A stretch of 36,105 bases of DNA, from assembly GCA_049515555.1 (NCBI GenBank), contig JBEKTY010000118.1, positions 1-36,105 of the forward strand, read 5' to 3'. The notes beneath the pieces are model-generated. The model saw nothing but the letters and a program-made list of their open reading frames with translations. It made no database searches and was not told the DNA's origin. This stretch comes from JBEKTY01 sp049515555. GTDB lineage: Bacteria > Planctomycetota > Planctomycetia > Pirellulales > Thermoguttaceae. This document shows positions 17,858 to 26,795 of this stretch, piece by piece; the stretch's first letter is position 1, and every line of letters begins with the position of its first letter. Both the position numbers and the translations under genes were made by a program.

Positions 17858-19984
17858 ATGACCCGAATCAACACAAACGTCAGTGCGTTGCTGGCCGAGC
17901 AGAACTTGAACAACACGAACAATCAGTTGTCGACCACGTTGACCCGCTTGAGCACTGGCCTGCGGATCAACACCGGTGCGGACGACCCGTCCGGTTTGAT
18001 TGCCGCCTCCGCGTTGGGCAGCGAGATCAACAACACGCAGCAGGCCATCTCGAACAGCCAGGTGGCGACCCAAATGGTCTCGACCGCTGACAGTGCGTTG
18101 GGGCAGATCAGCTCGCTGTTGCAGAACATTCGCGGCCTGGTCACGCAGTCGGCCAGCACCGGCAGCCAGAGCTCCGCTCAGATCGCGGCCAACCAGTTGC
18201 AGGTCGACTCGTCGTTGTCGGCCATCGACCGCATCGCCCAGACCACCGCGTTTCAGGGCCAGGCCCTGCTCAACGGGCAGCTCGACTTCCAAACGGCGGG
18301 CGCCGCCGGCACCAACAACTTTAGCAAGGTCAGCAATCTGGCCATCAGCCAAGCCACCTTGGGGACGAACAACCAGTTGGCCGTCAACGCCAACGTCACG
18401 ACGGCCGCCACGCAGGCCAAAATCCAAGTGGCCAACGTTCCGGCGGCTCAGCCGGCGGTAAACGCCTACCACGACTTCACGATCACGTCGAATGCCAGCG
18501 CCCAGGCCACGGGCACCCTGGACTTGAGCACCGACACGATTGGGATCTCCGCCCTGGCCGCCGGTGAGGCCGACGGCGTCGCGGGCAACAACATCCAGGT
18601 CAAGATTGTCAACGGCCAGAGCTCCGATTCGGCGAGCTATAGCACCAGCACCGGCCTGATCACCGTCAACGTGGTCGACGTGACCACGGAGTCGGCGGAC
18701 AGCATTGCCGCCCTCATCGCGGGCATCAACAGCGGCAATGATTTCTCGGCCACCGCCAACCAAGGCGGAAGCCACGCCGCGACGCTGGCGCGCACCGACG
18801 CGAGAACCTGGCTGGCCTCCGACCTGAACATGACCGGCGGCGCCGGTGGCGGCAGCGCCACGATCCGCGTCAGCTCCTCGACGGCTGGCGTGAATACACA
18901 CACCGTCCAGTTTGCGACCGCCGGCAGCACGGGCGTCAGCAGCGGCAACCTAACCGTCAGACTCACCAACGGCGAGTCGTATGCGGCCATCGCAAACGAC
19001 ATTTCCAGCCAGACGGGCTTCACCGCGCAGGTCCTCAATCAAACCGGCTATCAGAGCTTCTCGACCGCGGTCGACTCGGCGCCCGCCGGTGGCGTCGCAA
19101 CCGCTCTGGCCGGCGGCGGGGCGGCCAGCGGCGGTTTGGGCCAAGCCGTGACCTTCTCGCTCACCGGCAACACCGGCACCCAGGTGCTCAACTTCCTGGC
19201 CGGCACGAGCATGGCTCAGTTGGTCACCGGCATCAACGCCGTGAGCGGCGCCACGGGGGTTCAGGCCAAGGCCGACTCGACCACCCCCACCACCCTCGAT
19301 TTGCTCTCGACCGGTTACGGCTCGGCCGCCACGGCGGCCATCAAGGTCATCTCGGAAGGCGCCGGCGCCGGCGGAACGTTCACCAGCGCCGTCGGGCAGG
19401 GCACCAGCGCCGCCGGCACTGACGTTGCCGGCACCATTAACGGCGTTCAGGCCACCGGCCAGGGCAATACGCTCTCGGTGAACACCGCGGACCTCGGCAC
19501 CAGCATGAACATCGCCACCGGGTTCACGGGCAACATCGCCTTCAACATTACCGGCGGCGGGGCCTTGTTCCAACTGGGCGCTAACGTCAACAGCAACAAC
19601 CAGGCCCGCATCGGCATCCAAAGCGTCGGCACCGACAGTCTGGGCGGCAGCGACGGACTGCTGTACCAGATCGGCTCGTCGGGCACGGCCAACCTGACCA
19701 AGGACCCCTCGACGGCGGCCAACATCGTCGACGAGGCATCCTCGCAGGTCACGTCCCTCCGCGGCCGGCTGGGCGCCTTCCAACAGGCCACGCTCGATAC
19801 CAACATCGCCTCCTTGACCGACGCCGTGACCAACCTGACCGCGGCCCAAAGCTCGATCCAGGACGCCGACTTCGCGGCCGAAAGCGCCAGTCTGACCCGG
19901 GAGCAAATCCTGGTGCAGTCCGGCACCTCGGTGTTGAGCGTCGCCAACAAGAACCCGGAAAACGTCCTGTCTCTGCTCCACTAA
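17858..19984 (+). CDS. fliC: Flagellin, long form with expanded central domain
   Basis: A 708-residue flagellin. The N-terminal D0/D1 helices are clear (NTNVSALLAEQNLNNTNNQL, LSTGLRINTGADDPSGLIAA). So is the C-terminal D1/D0 region (QATLDTNIASLTDAVTNLTAAQSSIQDADFAAES, ending SVANKNPENVLSLLH). These helices polymerise to form the filament core. The central part, about 170-580, is a Ser/Thr/Gly/Ala-rich surface-exposed region with beta-strand patterns and at least two stretches resembling Flagellin_IN repeats. Typical flagellins are 270-500 residues, so this one has an enlarged outer domain. There is no signal peptide, as expected for type III export. AGGT lies before the ATG. A strong terminator follows, so it is probably monocistronic, with fliD and fliS downstream. 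Confidence 0.95.
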   Translation: MTRINTNVSALLAEQNLNNTNNQLSTTLTRLSTGLRINTGADDPSGLIAASALGSEINNTQQAISNSQVATQMVSTADSALGQISSLLQNIRGLVTQSASTGSQSSAQIAANQLQVDSSLSAIDRIAQTTAFQGQALLNGQLDFQTAGAAGTNNFSKVSNLAISQATLGTNNQLAVNANVTTAATQAKIQVANVPAAQPAVNAYHDFTITSNASAQATGTLDLSTDTIGISALAAGEADGVAGNNIQVKIVNGQSSDSASYSTSTGLITVNVVDVTTESADSIAALIAGINSGNDFSATANQGGSHAATLARTDARTWLASDLNMTGGAGGGSATIRVSSSTAGVNTHTVQFATAGSTGVSSGNLTVRLTNGESYAAIANDISSQTGFTAQVLNQTGYQSFSTAVDSAPAGGVATALAGGGAASGGLGQAVTFSLTGNTGTQVLNFLAGTSMAQLVTGINAVSGATGVQAKADSTTPTTLDLLSTGYGSAATAAIKVISEGAGAGGTFTSAVGQGTSAAGTDVAGTINGVQATGQGNTLSVNTADLGTSMNIATGFTGNIAFNITGGGALFQLGANVNSNNQARIGIQSVGTDSLGGSDGLLYQIGSSGTANLTKDPSTAANIVDEASSQVTSLRGRLGAFQQATLDTNIASLTDAVTNLTAAQSSIQDADFAAESASLTREQILVQSGTSVLSVANKNPENVLSLLH

Positions 19985-20017
19985 ACCCAGTGGGCGGACG
20001 AGAACGTTGAAAGCTAG

Positions 20018-20058
20018 ACCGGTCCGCCCTCCACTTGGGGGGGCGGACCGGTTGCTTT
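20018..20058 (+). terminator. Intrinsic terminator after flagellin
   Basis: A perfect 12-bp stem (ACCGGTCCGCCC at 20018-20029 and GGGCGGACCGGT at 20041-20052) with an 11-nt loop is followed by the T-rich tract TGCTTTGC. It starts 34 bp after the flagellin stop and fits a strong terminator for an abundant mRNA. Confidence 0.8.
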
Positions 20059-20172
20059 GCTTCAGGGAGTTAGAATCCCTAAATCCCTAAATCCCCTCCG
20101 GTCGATCCCTTCCTGATGACACGCGCTGGTTTTTCCGTTTTTCCCGATTCCCTGTCTCGTTAGTTGCCGCCT

Positions 20173-22959
20173 ATGGGACGCATTCAAGCCACCACCGGAC
20201 TGGTCTCGGGCATCGACTTCTCCAGCACGATCTCCCAGTTGATGGCCATCGATGATGAGCCGATGAACGCCCTCACTGCGGACAACACGACTCTCACGAA
20301 CCAGCAGACGTCGATCAACCAGCTCGCCGCCCTTCTGCTCAGCGTGCAATCCGTCACCCAAACCTTGGGTCAGACAAGCACTTACCAGCAACAGACGGCC
20401 ACCAGCAGCGACCCCGGCGCACTTACGGCCACGGTGACGGGCAACCCCGCCGTCGGCGCCTATCAGTACACCCCCTTGCAGTCGGTCCAGACCCAGCAGT
20501 TTCTCAGTTCCGGTTTCCAGAGCCAAACCAGCTCGCTGGGAGCGGGGACGCTGACCTTCCGCTTCGGCCCCGGGGTGGACCAGGGCGTCTCGCTCGACGA
20601 GCTTAACGGCGGCCAGGGGTTCAGCCGCGGCAAGATCCAGATTACCGATCGCAGCGGCGCTACGGCCACGATCGACCTCCGTACCGCCCAGAACATCGAC
20701 GACGTCCTGAGCGCGATCAACAACGCCGGCACGATCAACGTCACGGCCGTGGCCCAGGACGACCATATCGAGTTGATAGACCACACCGGCAACACCGGCA
20801 CGGATGCCCCCCCGCTGAAAGTTCAGGAAGTGGGGGGGGGCACTACCGCCGCTTCGTTGGGCTTAACCAATCTCACCGCGACCGACAACACCGCCAGCGG
20901 CACGCCTATCTTAGACCTTGCCGGCAACTTTGCTCTCAGCGCCCTGAACGACGGGGCCGGCATCTCCACCAGCAACGTCCTGCCCGACATCGAGTACACG
21001 CTGCGCAACGGCACCAGCGGCACGATCGACTTCACGGGCTCCGAAACCACGCTCGGGCAGATAATGCAGGAGATCAGCACCCAAAGCAACGGGAACCTCC
21101 AGGTTTCGATCGCCTCGGGTGGAAAGGGACTGAAAGTCACCGACGAGTCCACCCCGCAGAATTCCAACAGCACGTTCTCGATTTCCGACGCCACCGGCTC
21201 CGCGGCGGCCAGCAGCCTGGGTCTGGTCGGCTCGACTACCGGCGCCTCGATCACCGGAAGTGCCATCCTCGGCGGGCTGAAAACCGTGTTGCTTTCCAGC
21301 CTCAACGGCGGTCAGGGGCTCGGTACGCTCGGCGACCTGGTGTTGACCGACCGCAATAACAAACCCGTCACGGTCAACCTGGCCGGCTTCCAAACCCTGG
21401 ACCAGGTGATCGGCCAGATCAACACCGAAACCGCCAAGGCCGGAGTGGCCGTCACCGCCAGCGTCAATCAGGCCGACGACGGGATCCAGCTCACCGATAC
21501 CAGCGGGCTTGCCACGGGCAACCTGGTCGCGGCCGACGGCAGCGACGGCACCACTACGGCCACCAAGCTCGGCATCGATACCACCAGCGCCAGCGGCACG
21601 ATCCAGGGCGCCGACCTCCACCGCCAAACGGTCTCACGCAACACGGCGCTGGCCGACCTCAACGGCGGCGCCGGCGTGGCCAAGGGAACCATCATCATCA
21701 ACGGCTCGGCGGGCGAGGGCATTACTGTCGATCTGAGCGGCCAGAGTACCCAAACCGTCGGCGACGTGATCGACGCCATCAACCGCGCCGCCATCGGCTC
21801 CTCCAGCGGCATCCACGCCGAAATCAACGCCACCGGCGACGGCATAGCCATCCAGGACACCGCCGGCGGCACGGGCAAGCTCAGCGTGACCGAAGGCACT
21901 TCCACCACCGCCCACGATCTGCACCTGCTGACCGCCGAGTCGACCGCCGGCAGCGTTCAGACCGTCGACGGCACGACCACCCAAAAAGTCAAGCTAACGA
22001 GCACCGCCAATACCCTTACCGACCTGCAAAACGAGATCAACCAGCTCGGCGGCGGGCTCTCGGCCAGCATCCTCGACGACGGCTCCAGCCACCCCTATCG
22101 GCTCATTTTGACCAGCAGCCAGGCGGGAAAGAGCGGCAACCTGGTGGTCGACGCCTCGCAGCTCAGCGGCCTGGCGATTCAGGAAACGGCCCAGGGGCAG
22201 GACGCATTGATGGCCCTGGGCGGCGGGACGAATCTCGCCGCCGCCACTCTGGTTGCCTCCTCCACGGGCCAGTTCCAGAGCGTGCTGCCGGGCGTAAATT
22301 TGAGCATCCAGAACGCCACCGGCCAGGCCGTCACCGTCAACGTTGCCACGAGCGATTCCAACATCGCCTCGAATATCCAGACGCTCGTGACCAACTACAA
22401 CAGCTTTCGCTCGCAGCTCACCCAGGATACCGCCTACGACGCCTCGACCAATACCCCCGCCGTGCTGACCACCGATCCGACCACGACGCAGTTGGACATC
22501 CAGTTGTCCAATCTGCTGAGCAGCCGCTTCCTCAGCTCCGGCTCGGTTCAATCTCTGGCCGACCTGGGGATTACGCTGCAGAACGACGGGACGCTGAGTT
22601 TCAACCAGACGACGTTCGACTCGGCCTATAGCGCCGATCCCGGCGCGGTCCAGCAATTCTTTACCACCGCGAAGAGCGGCTTTTCCGCCCAGATCGACAA
22701 CCTCGTCAACCAGCTCGCCGGCCAGGGCAATTCCCTGCTGTCGGCCCGCGTAACCGCCTTGCAGCAGCAGGTTACCGACAACACGCAGCGGATCAGCGAG
22801 ATGAAATCGATGCTCAACGACGAGCAGAATCGCCTGTACGAAGAGTTCGACAACATGGAAGCCGCGATCAGCAACCTCAAGAATATTCAAAACGTCGTAA
22901 CCGCGATCACGCCGCTCGACCCATGGGTCGGCGACCAAACCACCAGCGGCATGGCTTAG
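20173..22959 (+). CDS. fliD: Flagellar filament cap protein FliD, extended
   Basis: A 928-residue FliD. The N-terminal cap motif is clear (TGLVSGIDFSSTISQLMAID, residues 7-26), and the C-terminal FliD_C region has a coiled-coil end (QQQVTDNTQRISEMKSMLNDEQNRLYEEFDNMEAAISNL). FliD caps the filament and helps flagellin subunits fold into place. Most FliD proteins have 450-670 residues. The extra length comes from four units starting LDELNGGQGF (about 141), LSALNDGAGI (256), LSSLNGGQGL (374) and LADLNGGAGV (494), about 115-120 residues apart, each like a Flagellin_IN repeat. ATG 20173 fits the usual N-terminus better than TTG 20164; neither has a clear ribosome-binding site. It follows flagellin after a terminator, so it needs its own promoter; only a poor sigma-28-like match is seen near 20080-20108. 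fliS follows 43 bp later. Confidence 0.93.
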   Translation: MGRIQATTGLVSGIDFSSTISQLMAIDDEPMNALTADNTTLTNQQTSINQLAALLLSVQSVTQTLGQTSTYQQQTATSSDPGALTATVTGNPAVGAYQYTPLQSVQTQQFLSSGFQSQTSSLGAGTLTFRFGPGVDQGVSLDELNGGQGFSRGKIQITDRSGATATIDLRTAQNIDDVLSAINNAGTINVTAVAQDDHIELIDHTGNTGTDAPPLKVQEVGGGTTAASLGLTNLTATDNTASGTPILDLAGNFALSALNDGAGISTSNVLPDIEYTLRNGTSGTIDFTGSETTLGQIMQEISTQSNGNLQVSIASGGKGLKVTDESTPQNSNSTFSISDATGSAAASSLGLVGSTTGASITGSAILGGLKTVLLSSLNGGQGLGTLGDLVLTDRNNKPVTVNLAGFQTLDQVIGQINTETAKAGVAVTASVNQADDGIQLTDTSGLATGNLVAADGSDGTTTATKLGIDTTSASGTIQGADLHRQTVSRNTALADLNGGAGVAKGTIIINGSAGEGITVDLSGQSTQTVGDVIDAINRAAIGSSSGIHAEINATGDGIAIQDTAGGTGKLSVTEGTSTTAHDLHLLTAESTAGSVQTVDGTTTQKVKLTSTANTLTDLQNEINQLGGGLSASILDDGSSHPYRLILTSSQAGKSGNLVVDASQLSGLAIQETAQGQDALMALGGGTNLAAATLVASSTGQFQSVLPGVNLSIQNATGQAVTVNVATSDSNIASNIQTLVTNYNSFRSQLTQDTAYDASTNTPAVLTTDPTTTQLDIQLSNLLSSRFLSSGSVQSLADLGITLQNDGTLSFNQTTFDSAYSADPGAVQQFFTTAKSGFSAQIDNLVNQLAGQGNSLLSARVTALQQQVTDNTQRISEMKSMLNDEQNRLYEEFDNMEAAISNLKNIQNVVTAITPLDPWVGDQTTSGMA

Positions 22960-23002
22960 AGCCGGCAACAACCTGGGGACTGTCCCCTGATCGGTAGATA
23001 GC

Positions 23003-23542
23003 ATGGCATTGACGCCCCGGGATACATACGCCGCCGCGGATGTCCACACGGCGCCGCCGCAGAAGCTGCAGTTGATGCTGATCGAGGCGGCCCTGCGCTC
23101 GGCGGAGCGGGCCCGCCGGCACTGGCGCGACGGCCGCAAGGACCTGGCCTTGGGAGCCATCGTCCATGCCCAGGCCGTGCTGGGCCAGATGCTGGCCGCC
23201 ATCGATCGCCCCACGGGCGGACAGTTGGCCGAGAAGGTCAGCGCGATCTACGATTTCATTTTCCGCAAACTGGTCGAGGCCGGCTGCCGGCACGACGAAA
23301 AAAGCCTGGCCGACGCCGTTCGGATCCTCCAGATCGAGCGCGAAACCTGGCGCCTGTTGTGCGAGCAACTAGCCGCGCAAGGAGCGCCAGGCGGCCACGG
23401 CGCCTCACCGGAGGGCGCCGGCGGCTGGCCCCTGCTTCACCGGCACGCCGCTGAGCGGCCGGTGCCCGGCGGCCACGTGCCCCCCCTGCCGCTCGCAGAC
23501 GACCTGGGGACCCCGTCCGCCGGACTCTCGCTGGAAGCCTGA
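23003..23542 (+). CDS. fliS: Flagellar export chaperone FliS
   Basis: A 179-residue protein whose first 120 residues form the FliS helical bundle: TYAAADVHTAPPQKLQLMLIEAALRSAERA matches the conserved opening of the family, and the later helices LGAIVHAQAVLGQMLAAID and RKLVEAG fit. FliS binds the disordered C-terminus of flagellin in the cytoplasm, blocks early polymerisation and hands it to the export gate. The last 55 residues are Pro/Gly/His-rich and likely disordered, an extension not usual for this roughly 130-residue family. It lies 43 bp downstream of fliD and is probably co-transcribed; the gap contains a small GGGGA/TCCCC palindrome. The ribosome-binding site is weak. Family A tandem repeats begin 13 bp after its stop. 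Confidence 0.88.
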   Translation: MALTPRDTYAAADVHTAPPQKLQLMLIEAALRSAERARRHWRDGRKDLALGAIVHAQAVLGQMLAAIDRPTGGQLAEKVSAIYDFIFRKLVEAGCRHDEKSLADAVRILQIERETWRLLCEQLAAQGAPGGHGASPEGAGGWPLLHRHAAERPVPGGHVPPLPLADDLGTPSAGLSLEA

Positions 23543-23555
23543 CCCCCGCCAGCGC

Positions 23556-23645
23556 CGGGTGCCACTGCTGGCTTGTCCAGCAGTGTGAGAACGCTCCCCC
23601 CGGGTGCCACTGCTGGCTTGTCCAGCAGTGTGATAACGCTCCCCC
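23556..23645 (+). repeat. Tandem family A repeats, 45-bp period
   Basis: Two direct copies of a 45-bp unit each contain the family A palindrome (23563-23585 and 23608-23630) with flanks GGGTGC before and TGAKAACGCTCCCCC after. They differ at few positions, so the duplication seems recent. They directly follow fliS. Confidence 0.85.
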
Positions 23646-23795
23646 TTCCCCGCCCGCCTCCTGCGCGATAAGCTCACGTTGCAGGGTGCCGGGGACTGGC
23701 TCGTTTTTCGGCCCCTTGCGTTGTCTCGTTCCGCATAGACATGAAGGCCGAAAGATGTGCCTGTCCCCTTTCGGCTTGGCGTGGAAGGACCTCCC

Positions 23796-24653
23796 GTGCA
23801 GCAGACTTTGCAGCGGATTCGCGTCGGGCATAGCCCCGATCCGGACGACGCATTCATGTTCTATGCCCTGGCCCGGGGCAAGATCGACACCCACCCCTAC
23901 CGCTTCGAGCACGCGATGGTCGACATCGAGACGCTCAACCGCCGGGCCCTGGCCGGCGAGCTCGAGCTGACGGCCGTCAGCGTTCATGCCTATGCCTATC
24001 TGACCGATCGCTACCTGCTGTGCACCTGCGGGGCGAGCATGGGCGAGCGCTACGGGCCGATGCTGGTAGCCCGCCAGCCGCGGTCGCTCGATTCGCTGCG
24101 GCACTCGACAATCGCCGTGCCCGGCACGCTGACCACGGCCTACCTCGTGGGGCGGCTGTGCCTGGGGGCCGGGTTCGAGCACCTCGTCGTGCCCTTCGAC
24201 CGCATCCTCGACGCCGTGGCCGATGGCCGCTACGAGGGCCGGCCCGTCGAGGCCGGCCTCATCATCCACGAAGGCCAGCTCACCTACGCCCGGCAGAACC
24301 TCCAGCTCGTAGTGGACCTCGGCCAGTGGTGGTTCGAGCGCACCGGGCTGCCCCTGCCGCTGGGCGCCAACGCCGTCCGCAAGGACCTCGGCCCCGGGCT
24401 GGTCGCCGACGTCCAGCGGCTGCTGCGGGCCAGCATCGCCTACGGACTGGAGCACCGCCGGGAGGCGCTCGAATATGCCCTGGAGTTCGGCCGCGGACTC
24501 GACCCGGCCCAGGCCGACCAGTTCGTCGGCATGTACGTCAACCACTGGACCTTGGACTTCGGCGCGGTGGGCCGGCAGGCCGTCGCCGAGCTGCTGGCCC
24601 AAGGTCACGCGGCCGGCGTCATTCCGCGGCTGGTCCGCCCCGAGTTCGCCTAA
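23796..24653 (+). CDS. mqnD: 1,4-dihydroxy-6-naphthoate synthase MqnD
   Basis: A 285-residue enzyme of the futalosine pathway for menaquinone. It converts cyclic dehypoxanthine futalosine to 1,4-dihydroxy-6-naphthoate in the cytoplasm. It has the periplasmic-binding-protein fold of the family, with the signature HSPDPDDAFMFYAL at 12-25, GTLTTAYLVGRL near 107-118, and the catalytic-histidine block LIIHEGQLTYA with H158. A start at GTG 23796 is set by GGAAGGA six bases upstream; a longer reading from GTG 23757 would add a non-conserved stretch that overlaps repeat-like sequence. The other mqn genes are not in this window, so the pathway is scattered here. Family members MqnA and MqnD are related, but DPDDAFMFY and the length point to MqnD. 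Confidence 0.93.
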   Translation: MQQTLQRIRVGHSPDPDDAFMFYALARGKIDTHPYRFEHAMVDIETLNRRALAGELELTAVSVHAYAYLTDRYLLCTCGASMGERYGPMLVARQPRSLDSLRHSTIAVPGTLTTAYLVGRLCLGAGFEHLVVPFDRILDAVADGRYEGRPVEAGLIIHEGQLTYARQNLQLVVDLGQWWFERTGLPLPLGANAVRKDLGPGLVADVQRLLRASIAYGLEHRREALEYALEFGRGLDPAQADQFVGMYVNHWTLDFGAVGRQAVAELLAQGHAAGVIPRLVRPEFA

Positions 24654-24684
24654 TGAACCGGACTTTTGCAAATTGCGGATTGGT

Positions 24685-24811
24685 CGGTCCCCTCTCCCTC
24701 CGGGAGAGGGTTAGGGTGAGGGGAAATCGGTGAGAATGTTTCCATTTGCGTTTCGCGACCGTACGCAGCTTCCCCTCACCCCGGCCCTCTCCCGGAGGGA
24801 GAGGGGGACCG
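24685..24811. repeat. Inverted pair of family C repeats
   Basis: CTCTCCCTCCGGGAGAGG with flank TTAGGGTGAGGGGAA (24685-24725) faces a near-complement at 24770-24811, separated by 44 bp. Outer flanks are also related (CAAATTGC and GCAAATTG-like). The whole can fold as one long hairpin. It begins 31 bp after the mqnD stop and ends shortly before the HAD gene. Confidence 0.85.
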
Positions 24812-24869
24812 TTTGTGCGGTCCTCGCCCCAATTTGCACGATCCCAGTTATGAAGGCAGCAGCCATCTG

Positions 24870-25544
24870 ATGACTACAGCCGTGATCTTCGACATGGATG
24901 GCGTACTGGTCGACTCCGAGCCCATCATCAACACCGCCGCCATTCGGGCCCTGGCGGAGTTCGGCATCCAGGCGCGGCCGGCCGATTTTGAGCCCTTCGT
25001 GGGCGCAGGCGAAGATCGCTACGTGGGCGGGGTCGCCGAATTGCACGGCCAAGCCTACGTCCCGGAAATGAAACACCGCACCTACGATTGGTACCTGAAA
25101 CTGTTGCCGGAAATGGGCCGTGTCTTTCCCGGCGCCAGGAATCTGGTGCAGCTTCTGCACCAGCATGGCATCGCCTGCGCCGTCGCCTCCAGTGCCGACC
25201 GGGTGAAGGTCGAGGCGAACCTGAGGACCGTTCTGGGAGTCCCGCTGGACCTGTTCGCGGCCCTGGTGACCGGCGAGGACGTGGTGCGGCGAAAGCCGCA
25301 TCCCGACATTTTTCTCGAGGCGGCCCGCCGGCTGGGGCGCGCAAGTGAAACGTGCTGCGTTGTCGAGGATGCCATCAACGGGGTCCAGGCGGCCAAGGCC
25401 GCCGGCATGCGCTGCGTGGCCCTTGCCACGAGTTTCTCCCCCAAAGCACTGGCCGCCGCCGGCGCAGACCTCGTGCGGCCGGCCATTGCCGAGGTCACGC
25501 TCGACGACCTTCTGGCGGCCGGTGGTGCGCGAGGCGGATGCTAA
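24870..25544 (+). CDS. HAD-superfamily phosphatase, beta-phosphoglucomutase-like
   Basis: A 224-residue HAD hydrolase of the beta-PGM/phosphatase group. Motif I is DMDGVLVDSE (nucleophile D8, acid/base D10), motif II is the Ser in VASSAD, motif III is the Lys in RRKPHPD, and motif IV is CCVVEDAINGVQAA with E/D metal ligands. The cap domain inserted after motif I is the small helical C1 type. Members dephosphorylate or isomerise sugar phosphates; the exact substrate is not readable. Start ATG 24870 gives the family N-terminus MTTAVIFDMDG; upstream GTG 24813 lies inside a repeat. It is flanked by repeats on both sides and has no clear operon partner. Confidence 0.88.
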   Translation: MTTAVIFDMDGVLVDSEPIINTAAIRALAEFGIQARPADFEPFVGAGEDRYVGGVAELHGQAYVPEMKHRTYDWYLKLLPEMGRVFPGARNLVQLLHQHGIACAVASSADRVKVEANLRTVLGVPLDLFAALVTGEDVVRRKPHPDIFLEAARRLGRASETCCVVEDAINGVQAAKAAGMRCVALATSFSPKALAAAGADLVRPAIAEVTLDDLLAAGGARGGC

Positions 25545-25562
25545 ATGACCTTGCGGGATTCT

Positions 25563-25641
25563 GGGAAAAAGGGGACAGGCACCATTTGTGCGAAGCACCC
25601 TCCGGGCCGTTCCGGCAAATGGTGCCTGTCCCCTTTTTCCC
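25563..25641. repeat. Palindromic repeat, family D
   Basis: A perfect 26-bp stem (25563-25588 and 25616-25641, core GGGACAGGCACCATTTG and its complement) encloses a 27-nt loop. It begins 18 bp after the HAD gene stop. Short related pieces (CCTGTCCCCTTT near 23760, GGGGACTGTCCCC near 22976) appear elsewhere. Its outer A/T tract (AAAAA...TTTTT) gives it the shape of a bidirectional terminator. Confidence 0.88.
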
Positions 25642-25701
25642 TCCCAAGATCGTGCAAGGTTTGAAAACAGTCCAATTTCACAATCGGTTCTGAGGGAGTC
25701 C

Positions 25702-26559
25702 ATGACCATGGTGAGTCCTGCGACACGACGCGAGTTCCTGAAAGACACCTTAGCATTGGGCGTTGCGGCGGCGGCCGTGCGAACGGCAGATGCTGTGGCC
25801 GCCGCCGAGAAACCGGGCGCAATGCCTACAATCAAGTTAGGGAAACTCGAAGTCTCCCGGCTGATCCTTGGCAGCAATCCGTTCTTCGGCTTCGATCACG
25901 GCAATCCACAGGCGTCGGCCGAAGAGATGCGGGCCTACTATACCAAAGAGCGGATCATGGCGGTTCTGGACCAGGCCGCCGAGCACGGCATTACGGCCGT
26001 CTGGACACCCTGCTACGACCACTGGATCCGCCTGTGGAATGAGTACCAGGAGAAGGGCGGCAAGCTGAAGATCTGGATTGCCCAGCCCGACCAACTCCCC
26101 ATGGAGAAGGACATCACTGCGGCGGCCAAGAACGGCTCCAAGGCCGTTTGTATTCAGGGCTGCCAAATCGACGCACAATGGGGGCAGGGCAAGTTCGAGG
26201 TGGTTCGTGGCTGGCTGGAACTGATCAAGGGCTTCGGTTTGCCGGCAGGCATGGCCACGCACGGGGCCAAGACTCACCTGGTCGCCGAAGAGAAAGGGCT
26301 GCCCACCGACTTCTACCATCAGACGCTCTACCGGCCGGACAACTACGTCCGCGAAGGCCTGGAAGAATCGCTGGCTACGATCGAGAAACTCGACAAGCCT
26401 GTGGTGGCTTACAAGGCGCTGGGGGCCGGTCGCGTTCTGCCGAAAGACACGTTTCCCTATATTCTAAAACGCCTGAAGCGCAAGGACGGGATCTGCGTCG
26501 GGATGTTTCCGAAAAAAACCGACCAGATCACCGAGAACGTCGCGCTGACGGGGCGATGA
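25702..26559 (+). CDS. Aldo/keto-reductase-like protein with Tat signal
   Basis: A 285-residue protein. It begins with TRREFLKDTLALGVAAAAVRTADA, a clear twin-arginine signal, so export in folded form is likely. The mature part opens IKLGKLEVSRLILGSNPFFGF, like the first strand of aldo/keto reductases, and continues as a TIM-barrel-like sequence (HGITAVWTPCYDHW, KAVCIQGCQIDAQW, PVVAYKALGAGRVLP). I do not see the complete AKR catalytic tetrad, so it may be a redox or lyase relative, or inactive as a reductase. A GAGGGA site precedes ATG 25702; ATG 25708 is an alternative. It stands alone between a family D repeat and the interrupted lipoprotein gene. Confidence 0.7.
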   Translation: MTMVSPATRREFLKDTLALGVAAAAVRTADAVAAAEKPGAMPTIKLGKLEVSRLILGSNPFFGFDHGNPQASAEEMRAYYTKERIMAVLDQAAEHGITAVWTPCYDHWIRLWNEYQEKGGKLKIWIAQPDQLPMEKDITAAAKNGSKAVCIQGCQIDAQWGQGKFEVVRGWLELIKGFGLPAGMATHGAKTHLVAEEKGLPTDFYHQTLYRPDNYVREGLEESLATIEKLDKPVVAYKALGAGRVLPKDTFPYILKRLKRKDGICVGMFPKKTDQITENVALTGR

Positions 26560-26693
26560 TACGCCCGACGCCCGGAAACGCGGCCAGTGTTAGCCCAAGA
26601 GGCCGAGGAACACGGTTTTGGTTCTGCGATTTGGGCCGTGGTTGGCGGGAGTCTGGAGGTACCTGGTGAGGCTGTCAGCCCGACGCCCCCTAA

Positions 26694-26722
26694 TTGACAG
26701 CCCGTTACCAACGTACCACAAT
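26694..26722 (+). promoter_or_regulatory. Candidate promoter of the interrupted lipoprotein gene
   Basis: A perfect TTGACA (26694-26699), a 17-bp spacer and CACAAT (26717-26722) lie about 70 bp upstream of GTG 26796. The rest of the 236-bp gap from 26560 shows no gene I can support. Confidence 0.5.
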
Positions 26723-26795
26723 GATGGCCGGCTAAGGTGGGGGAAGGGCCCCTTGTCCCTCAAGCAGGCCATGTTCTTCGTAATGGGAGAATACC

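Noticed and set aside
23556..23645. CRISPR-like array
   Set aside because: There are only two units, the repeat is a self-complementary palindrome, and the spacer is repeated too. No cas gene is present.
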